The position numbers were made by a program, and so were the translations under genes. Positions 56,248-64,000 of a stretch of DNA of 64,000 nucleotides are shown one piece after another. The notes beneath the pieces are model-generated. The model did no database searches. It had not been told where the DNA came from and saw only the letters and a list, made by a program, of their open reading frames with translations. The stretch's first letter is position 1, and each line of letters opens with the position of its first letter. Origin of the DNA: Termitomyces sp. T153 (lineage: Eukaryota; Basidiomycota; Agaricomycetes; Agaricales; Lyophyllaceae); NCBI GenBank assembly GCA_018296165.2, contig JACKQL020000046.1, positions 248,001 through 312,000 on the forward strand, in the 5' to 3' direction.

Positions 56248-59200
56248 ATGGTTCAGCAAAAAAGGCGGGTATCATATGTGATCCCCTCACCAGCGGAGCC
56301 TGTTCCTCGCCTTCGTCTACCTCCTCATGGAACATCACGACTGGGATCAACAGGGCCATTGCTCATCCCACTGCGAAAGTCAACCGAAACAGAATTACCA
56401 AAATCAAACAAGCATCCTCGCCATAGGCTAGGGATCTCTTCGCTAGCACTAGACACATCTACGCAGCTCACTGGTCGTGCGGCACCGGAAGGGATCCTGT
56501 ATTCGGCGGGACGTGATGGTCTAGTTATTTCGTGGGACCTGGGAATACCCATGAAGAAACGCAAGGCCACAAAAGATGATAACTCGAAGCGGAGAGACTG
56601 GGAGGCTATGACAGGATGGGCGGACGACGAGGAGATTGATGACTCGGTTCAGAATGATGGTGACGTTCTAGGGGATGTGACGATCAACCCCAGACGACGT
56701 CAGAGGGTCAACTCGCAAGTTATACCATATGAAAAGCAGTGGGAGACTGATTTGGCCGCATATAACAAACCCGGCAAGGTGAATAGTCAGTTATTTCGAA
56801 AGAGGCTGCGCGTAACTTGTTCTCACACACACCTTAGTCAAGTTCATTTCGACAAAGTGCACAAATGAACTCGGACTGGATCAATGATATATTATTGTGC
56901 AATAATCAACAAACGGGTACGCGATGCTGCTTCCGATTTGTGATTCGGGTGCGATTAACACTGCCCTATAGTCATCTCCGCTTCGTCCGACGGCACCGTT
57001 AAGTCTTGGAGCCCTCATCTGGCCGACTTACCAAATCCCATGACAATTGGAACGCATGCTGACTACGTGCGCTGCCTGACACACAGCAGGGAACAGAATT
57101 GGGTGGCCTCGGGATCCTTTGACCGTACCATCAAACTCTGGGATTTGACGCGCGAGGGCCAAGTTGACCCGCTCGTTACGTTCAATCCTCCTGATACCAA
57201 TGCCCCAAAGTCTTCTATCTACTCCATAGCTGCTGATCCATTTGGCACTATGATTGCTTCTGGATCTCCAGAACGTGTTGTTCGACTATGGGATCCACGA
57301 ACGGGCAAGCGCACCGGTAAACTGGTGGGCCATACTGACAATATACGTGCTATATTAATATCAGAGGATGCAAAGTACCTGCTGACTGGTTCTGCAGATG
57401 GTGCGTGTTTTGTGATCGTTTACAATCCAACCTGACTCCGTCTCAGCATCAATCAAACTCTGGTCATTGTCTACACAGACATGTCTGCATACATTTACCC
57501 ACCACACAGAATCTGTCTGGTCGCTGCACTCTTCGCACTCGACGTTAGAGATTTTTTATTCTGGAGACAGATCAGGTCTAGTGTGTAAGGTTGATGTGGA
57601 GGATTGTTCAGATGTATCCGAGGGCGAATGTATCCTGCTCTGTCAAGATACGGATCCCTTCGCGCCTTCATCAGGCGGAATCAACAAGATCATCGCCATG
57701 GATGACAATCTCTTGTGGACAGCGTCAGGTCATTCAAACATCAAACGTTGGTCTGTCCCCCAGCGGCGATCCGTCAGAGCATCAATTAACGTACTTCTTG
57801 ACCTCGACGGTCGTTACGTCAGGAGTGACTCGCCTTCATCCTTTGCTAGCCAGCTCCCCTCGGAGACGAGCACTCGACCTTCAACCGCACATGGTCCAAA
57901 CGGCTCCATGGGACCTTCCATGCAATCATTATCGTCTGATACTTGGCCGCCACCATTTGACAGAGACGATACCTACCTTCACGGCATCCCTTTCGAAAGT
58001 CTCGTGCGGCTTATATCACCTAACGAGGCGTTTACATATTCGTCGGGGCGAGGACGAGATCCTGAGGTTGCGACGCTTTATTCAGCTGCATCGATCAGGT
58101 CGGTGCCGCGCCAGACCCCAGTTCGCTCGCCAACACTCTCGCCATTCAAGCCTCCGTTACAGAGCGGAATAGCAGAGGACGTCGTGTATCCAATGAGCCA
58201 CGCTCGTGCGGACTACGAGGAGCGTGAGCTTGCAAGCGATGCGGTGCCGCTGCAGGCGGAGCCGGAGGATGTTCTTACTGGGGAGCATGGGCTCGTGCGG
58301 TCAATGATACTTAATGACAGGGTACATGCGCTTACGGTTGACACGTCGGGAGAGGCTGCGGTGTGGGATATCGTGCGCGGGTTGTGTCGAGGCCGGTTTT
58401 CGAGGGAAGATGTGGCATCAATCAGTCACACTGGGAGTTGGGCAGGTGGAAGTGGGGGTGAGAGGGAACATAGTCCCAGAGAGGTTCTGGAGGCTATTAG
58501 AGAGAGGATTGAAGGTGAAGCGGTGGTTTCACAATGGGCGACGGCGGATACAAAGACAGGCGTGTTGACGATACACATGACGGAGAAATGCTTCGAAGCA
58601 GAAGTCTATGCGGATGAGGTTGGTTATGCGAATGATCGGCGATTTAATGATGAATCCAAGAGTATGTGCTTTTTTCACCTTCCGTCGTGAAATCGAATAT
58701 TCATGTCTGCTCGTTTAGTCAACATCGGTAAGTGGGTCCTTCGGAACTTATTTTTGGGGTTCATTCGCGAGGAGCAACGGATGCATCGAAGCCAGGAAGA
58801 AGGCGGTAGTCCACCTGATGGGACACTCGATCCAAGTTTGGGCAGAGCTACCAACACTCCTAGCCGGAGGCCGGAAGACAGTACTGTGGTACAGTCACCG
58901 CATATGATTCCGGCTTTGCCACCTGCGGAGGCGCCACCCATACGGTCATCACCTTTGTTGGCTTCTCTGATTCCGCTACATACTCAGGAAATGAGCCTTC
59001 CTATGGTATTAATCCCTGTTGCCGCGGATGAGAGCGAACCTTTTGCCGCTGCACCGCCTCCGACAAGTAGTGCCAGCGTTAATGATTACTCCACTATACG
59101 GGGACGACAATCTTTAGCTCCAGGACAAGGACTTGTCTCTGCTTCTCCTGACGACTTTGCCTTGGGAGGTAAAACGGACAACACAAGTTCGGTGCAAGGC

Positions 59201-60114
59201 GGTATCATGGGACGTCTGAAGAACCTTGGAAAGCCCCGACGATCACCGAATGAAGCCTCTAGCTCTCCTAATATCGGTTTACTTGTCCCGTCGGCTGACC
59301 TGACGACTGCTCCGGAGGTATGTCTAGAATACACACTTATTCTCTAGTAACGAACACTATTTTGAAGGCTCGGATGATTGAGATGGATACGGCGACAAGG
59401 CCAATACAAACAATCTTGTCCGGTCCAATGAGTCCTCCACCTTCCTCTGAGGCCCCCACATATTCTATCCTTCCTAATACCCTGATTAAGATATCTGAAG
59501 AGGCTGTACCCAGTTACATGACCGTCTACCGTGGGACCGTGGCAAGTATTAAACATGATGTTCGGGCCCTCGAAGAGGCTATACCTCTGTGGTTGCTGGA
59601 ATATTTGGTACTTAACAAGATACCAGCCATTCCTCCTCACCAGAAAATTAGTTTTGTCCTGTTGCCATCTCCGATGCCAGATGGAGAGGACCAACTACCT
59701 GAGCTTCTGAATACGTATAATCTTGGATCTTTCTGTCGTAAATTGGATGCTGATGCTCGATTAGCACTCAATCAAAGCTGACCTCCAGTCGATATCTGCG
59801 GGTTCGCAAGCTCGTCGTTCACGTGGGTATAAATTTGTGTGTAATTAGGAGAACTTCCCCTAATTACTGTCCGAAAGGTTCAAGAGAAACTTGCAAAGCT
59901 CTTGTCTCGTCCTGAAGTGGAGTCTCCAGAGGGAAACGAAAAGGACGCGGGGACGAAACCCCTAGACGAAGACGAATTTGAGATCTTGTGTAACGATGTG
60001 GTGCTGCATTTAAACATGAGCTTGGCTGTTGTTCGACAGTACATCTGGAAGCAGAGCTCTGAACTGACAATGTATTATCGCCGGAGGCCATTGTCCATTA
60101 TAAAGGGAACTTAA
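56248..60114 (+). CDS. WDR48/UAF1-like (fission yeast Bun107-like) WD40 protein
   Basis: In this family the WD40 propeller binds and activates ubiquitin-specific proteases (USP1, USP12 and USP46 type). Exon model: 56248-56778, 56838-56916, 56972-57401, 57447-58660, 58719-59317, 59368-59714, 59765-59822, 59878-60114. All introns are 45-59 nt GT-AG and the exon sum is 3495 nt, exactly 1165 codons with the stop. WD40 signatures: [14 protein letters not shown] (exon 1), [83 protein letters not shown] and [14 protein letters not shown]. The C-terminal part ([12 protein letters not shown], then [13 protein letters not shown] and VQEKLAKLL) fits the WDR48 C-terminal domain (DUF3337). The smallest exon, 58 nt, was placed by phase and by conservation. 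Host gene, probably intact. Confidence 0.9.
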
Positions 60115-60580
60115 TTCACTCTTCGCGCACTTCGGATTCGTAGGATTCTCGTGTTATTTAGTTCGTATTTATCATCTATTCTTATTTGTATTGCGGATGA
60201 TTTAGGATGATTGCTTAGGGGTGATTTTTCATACGCTGAAATGTTTTTGACGCAAAAAACAATTGAACGGCTTAAATTGGCCGCGATGACTACTCAATCA
60301 CTAGACAAGCTTTTGAACCACCCAGACACACCCAAAAATAATTAGAAACCTTGCAGTGACTGCCCCTCGTCATTGTCTTGCGCCTCGAGAGTTTTCATGT
60401 GCTATTTGACGTAATTAGCTCACCGCTGACCCCAAGATTTTCAACACGAGAGCGTATCCAGGTTCCGTGAAGTCTATGCGTCATAGGTCTTGCTCCCCAT
60501 ATCCGCCTTGGACTCCTTTTTTGTGTCTAAAAGGAAGCGTTAAATTCACCGAATTCCAGTCTACCTTTCATCCCGCCAGT
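60115..60580. other. Intergenic spacer and promoter
   Basis: No gene. It serves as the 3' region of the WDR48-like gene and upstream region of the secreted protein gene. No TATA box stands out; a CT-rich run precedes ATG 60581. Confidence 0.5.
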
Positions 60581-61446
60581 ATGAAACTTAACCTTGTTCT
60601 CTTGTCCACTCTTGTCGGTTGTGCTCTTGCCGGTGTAGCTGAATTTTCGTCTGAAAGACGTCATTTCGCCATTCGCGATGAGCTTGAGGTAAGAAGAATT
60701 ATTAACCCCTCGATCCTTTATTTGATTTTCCTTCTTCCAAGGCTCGTCAGGGCGAACCCGGTCAGCCTGGCCAGCCTGGGCAAGGGGGGCAACCTGGCAC
60801 AGGCCCAGGTGGAGAACGCGGACAACCTGGGCAGCCTGGTCAGCCTGGACAACCCGGGGGTTACGGAAGTGGGGGCCCCAGCCCGAGTAACAATGGTGGG
60901 GGAGGGGGAGGAGGACAGGGTGGCGCTAACGGCGGAAATGGGGGAGGTGCGGGCGGTGGAAAGGGCGGTGGAAGTGGCGGTGGAGGTGGTGGGAGCAGTG
61001 CCGGTGGAGGAAACGGTGGCGGAAGTGGTGGAGGAAGCGGTGGATCATACAACCGTTGTCCCAGGCGCGCGGCAGCTATTCCTTTCATCCGACCCAGGAA
61101 CTTTTCCCCTCCCTTCCCGACGAGCGACGTCGTGGGGTTCTTTTATGGCTACGATGCTTTCGACACCACCCCTCTTTACGCTCTCTACAAGGCCAAAACC
61201 AACGACTACCTCTTTACCACTAGCTCCAGCGAGCGTGACTACGCCATCGATAGGTACAGGTTTCAGAGCCGGGGTGTCGCCGGTTATATCTTCACTGACC
61301 AACGCTGCGGTGGAATGCCTCTATATCGACTTTTCAATCGCGAGAAATCAATTCATTTCTACACATCGTCCGAATCGGAGAGGTCCAGCGCCAAGCAAGA
61401 TGGTTGGTTTGACCAAGGTGTAACTGGATACCTCTTTACCAATTGA
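60581..61446 (+). CDS. Secreted Gly-rich, collagen-like protein with DUF5648-like C-terminus
   Basis: Two exons, 60581-60688 and 60742-61446 (intron 53 nt, GTAAGA...AAG, phase 0), 270 aa. Residues 1-18 (MKLNLVLLSTLVGCALAG) look like a signal peptide. Exon 2 opens with Gly-X-Y-like triplets rich in GQP/GEP (about residues 39-70). A glycine/serine linker of about 60 residues follows. The last 110 residues or so contain the repeated motif PLYALYKAK...DYLFTTSSSERDYA...GVAGYIF and PLYRLFNRE...HFYTSSESER...GVTGYLF, the layout of DUF5648, found in secreted fungal and bacterial proteins. Role unknown; a cell-wall or extracellular location is inferred. ATG 60581 is preferred over 60467 because it gives the signal peptide. 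Confidence 0.85.
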
Positions 61447-61772
61447 TCCATGGTAAGTCTTATCTCTCATCTCATCCTTTATATCAACCTCACCACTCTA
61501 TAGTATGATCGATTTTCTCTTTCCAGCAATTATTCTCTTTGAAGCATTGATCCGCGCATGATACACTAGTTACTTCTCAGCGATAGTGTGCCCTACTAGT
61601 TACTTTTTACCATTGAAATCCTTTCATTGCTACTATGTACTATAAGCCAATATTGTTCAACTTTAAATTCATAACTGAGATGATTCCTTTTGTCGGCTTT
61701 CTCTCTGTGATCTGCACATATACATCCTCAATCCATGGTAAAGGGTTTCTTCGCCTCGTTGCAACATTGCTG
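61447..61772. other. Convergent intergenic spacer
   Basis: AT-rich region between the ends of the secreted protein gene (+) and the transporter gene (-). No gene is seen. Confidence 0.6.
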
Positions 61773-63839
61773 TCATGTTGCATCTTGGGACGTTCCCATG
61801 ATGTGTCGAAAGATGCCCTTTTTAAACACCTGGTCCTTACCCTCTCTCTTCAAGAAAAGCCATCGACTGTATACCATGAGAATGGCACCTGCCAAGAGGC
61901 AACTGCCACTGAACACGGTTGCACGCCACCAAATGAATCGTCCAGTCAACAGAGCACCGCTGATAGGCTGTCCAAACAGTGCGGGAACAGCTACATAAGC
62001 AATCAGAGGACCAAACCTGCAAGACCAGATCAAGACCAAACCCATGAAAGTGAAATAAATTCCCATGCGAACCCTGGCACGCATTTAGGCTTGGAACTGC
62101 GCCATACACCAATGAATCAAAGGTACATGACTCACCCAACTTCACTGACGTTGATAGAGAGGTCAGATAGCACCGCGGGAGTTGTTGAGGTGTCTATGTT
62201 GCAACCCCGTCATATAAGCCCACACAGACCTCAGCGGACAAAGGAGTCGACTGACGTGTACCGTTCATTGCTCCATATAGGAGTGCCACAATGATTGCAC
62301 CGGCCGCATTGCGTATACCGAGGATTGAGAATACGACAACGGCACAGACGAAGGACGCAGGCATAAGCACGTTGTAGCTCCCAATCTTGTCCGCCAGAAA
62401 GTTCGGGATCAGCCTCCCAAATAATCCACCTGTATTCATAAACGAAACCTATGTTTTCGACGGTGATTATGGTATTCAAGGGTGCGATGGAGGACTAACA
62501 ACATAGAATGCAAGGTTCGCGTTTATTCCATGCTTGACCGAGAAAAGTTGCAAGTAGAATACTGAAGGGGAATGCATTGTCACATTCATCATCACAAGTG
62601 TGTTTGTTTTGCTTACTTGGATAGTAAATGCCCAAAGTTAAAAGTACACCCCTGAAGTAATGCGTCAGCTTTCTTTCTATTTCGATAATTCGACTGGATG
62701 CGGCGTACGAAAAGACGAATACCATATATGGAATATCCATCAACAGCGTCTTCACAGGCACCCGCACCATTTCAGCGTCTTCAGCTCGTGTTGATTGCGT
62801 ACGCGTACGCATCAACATGTTTCCAATGATCATGAGGCCGGTAATTGTACCCGCTGTGGCACGTACTCCAAGCGCGAAGCCTTGGGGCCCAAATATGAGT
62901 TTGTTCAGCATAATGGGGAACACGAGGCCGCCAATGGAAGCGCCTGAGATTCATTGGACTGTGCGTCAGTCAGTTAATGTGAAAATGGTTGAGGAATACC
63001 AGAGGTCAAAATGCCGATAGCGAAGCTGCGCCGTCGCTTGAAATGGTGTGCAACGACAGTAATTGGAGGAAGAAAGGTCATGGCAAGCCCAAGGCCCATC
63101 CCTACACCCTGGGCGAGGAAGATCTAGACGATCAAAAAATCGTGCGGTCTGAATTGTTCGACAGCAGGGCTGAGAAGCGTACTTGATAGTATTGTCCGGG
63201 CCGTGCGAGAGACACCATAAAGAGAGAGAAGCAGTATAACATAGAACCGCCAATCATCAGGTGATGGCTGTAGAAAATTGCATCCAAAAGAATTTTTCAC
63301 GGGAAAATGGTAGAGGCGTACAAGTACCCAGCATCGAAGGCCATGCCTACAGGGATGCCGAAGAGGTATTGAAGCGCAATCTCAAAGCTGCCAGTCCAAC
63401 TGGGCGGGAGTATCATTGGTATCAGTTTTGAATTGAGGTAAAATCAAATAGGATATATACGCGATTTTGGACGGAGTTTCGTTCGTTAAGAACTCTCGTA
63501 CATAGAAGTCTTAACCATCTTTAGCTCCTGGAAGAGAATTAATGTTTGCAGCACGACACACCTTGGAAGACACTTTCAAAAGCTAGATTACAGGTCGCAA
63601 GCATACATGGACTTTTGCACCCACCCATAGGAGTTGAAGAACCTAGCACTAAGGAGCCATTATTGCAACAGAGAAATAGTCACGTACCCCAAGCCGCAGA
63701 AATAGATAAGCCAACCGCCGGTAATGGTTAACCACGCCTGCAATCCTTCATCAAGGGGCTCAGAGTTAGTTGGTGGAGTCTCTCTAAAGGGCCGTGTCTT
63801 AGTAACATCACTTGGTGACTCTTTCTCTACCGGAGACAT
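61773..63839 (-). CDS. MFS transporter, monocarboxylate-transporter (MCT/MCH) like
   Basis: Minus strand from ATG 63839 (MSPVEKESPSDV) to the stop at 61773. Exon 1 (63839-63688) holds the cytosolic tail and the family start EGLQAWLTITGGWLIYFCGLG. Further blocks in order: DFYVREFLTNETPSKIA (to about 63461), WTGSFEIALQYLFGIPVGMA, FLAQGVGMGLGLAMTFLPP, HHFKRRRSFAIGILTSG, GGLVFPIMLNKLIFGPQGF, GLFGRLIPNFLADKIGSYNV, RNAAGAIIVALLYGAMNG, then a C-terminal pair of spans ending in WLFLKREGKDQVFKK. This is a 12-span MFS carrier layout; MCT-type carriers move monocarboxylates or other small organic acids, but the substrate is not predictable. At least six short introns are needed. I could not make exon 2 (around 63640) join in phase, so either a micro-exon was missed or the gene carries a lesion there. 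Confidence 0.75.
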
Positions 63840-64000
63840 GGCTGTGGTAAGAACTGGACGGTAGAGCTCAGTAACGCCAGCCGACGGATATATGACAGAC
63901 GAATAAAAGCCGGATTACCGGCTGTTAGAGCTGAATTTAGATCTGGGCCGGGATGTTTTTGACTTTCTTGTTCATCAGTTGACAAAAAACGAAGTGAAGG
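63840..64000. other. Upstream region of the transporter gene, window edge
   Basis: 161 bp with no coding signal; contains the presumed promoter of the minus-strand transporter gene. Confidence 0.5.

Overview
The window reads as a filamentous basidiomycete genome, most likely an agaricomycete. The supports are GT-AG introns of 45-60 nt, a WDR48/Bun107 homologue, an MCT-type MFS transporter, chromodomain Ty3/gypsy elements and fungal RepHel Helitrons. This placement is an inference, because there is no rRNA or other marker. Host genes occupy only the two ends. The middle 45 kb or so (about 9-55 kb) is a nested nest of transposable elements.

Left arm (1-9 kb): mostly non-coding sequence, a six-exon DMATS-type aromatic prenyltransferase gene (4.0-5.8 kb, +) and a small single-pass membrane protein gene (6.1-6.7 kb, -). 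Right arm (56-64 kb): a WDR48/UAF1-like gene of eight exons (+), a secreted protein with collagen-like and Gly-rich stretches plus a DUF5648-like tail (+), and an MFS monocarboxylate-transporter-like gene (-).

Transposon nest, layer 1 (9-30 kb): a decayed Ty3/gypsy copy is split by a small LTR element (9673-24006, target duplication GTCAC). The 5' LTR of that element is in turn split by three Helitrons lying head to tail on the minus strand: a truncated autonomous copy (9.7-13.6 kb), a non-autonomous copy (13.6-15.6 kb) and a nearly complete autonomous copy (15.6-22.6 kb). A second, minus-strand gypsy relic follows (27-30 kb).

Transposon nest, layer 2 (30.5-51.2 kb): an LTR element with 1.14-kb LTRs (target duplication CTTGG) has lost most of its pol. 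It contains an inserted, almost complete chromodomain gypsy element (34028-44835, duplication TTACC) and a reversed solo LTR of a third relative (45329-46492, duplication TCACC). Both gypsy elements carry, between pol and the 3' LTR and on the opposite strand, the same spliced gene. It encodes a protein with a Zn2Cys6-like cysteine cluster and a coiled coil. Both elements also show a 13-nt sequence just after the 5' LTR that is exactly complementary to the likely start of their own transcript. The complementarity is kept by a compensating change between the two families, which points to Tf1/sushi-type self-priming. The inner polyprotein carries two tandem retropepsin-like domains.

Layer 3 (51.6-55 kb): a Tc1/mariner element with long terminal inverted repeats, then two further non-autonomous Helitron pieces again joined 3' end to 5' end. 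Premature stops throughout the nest are explained by C-to-T changes, several at CpG, as expected of methylation-linked or RIP-like decay.
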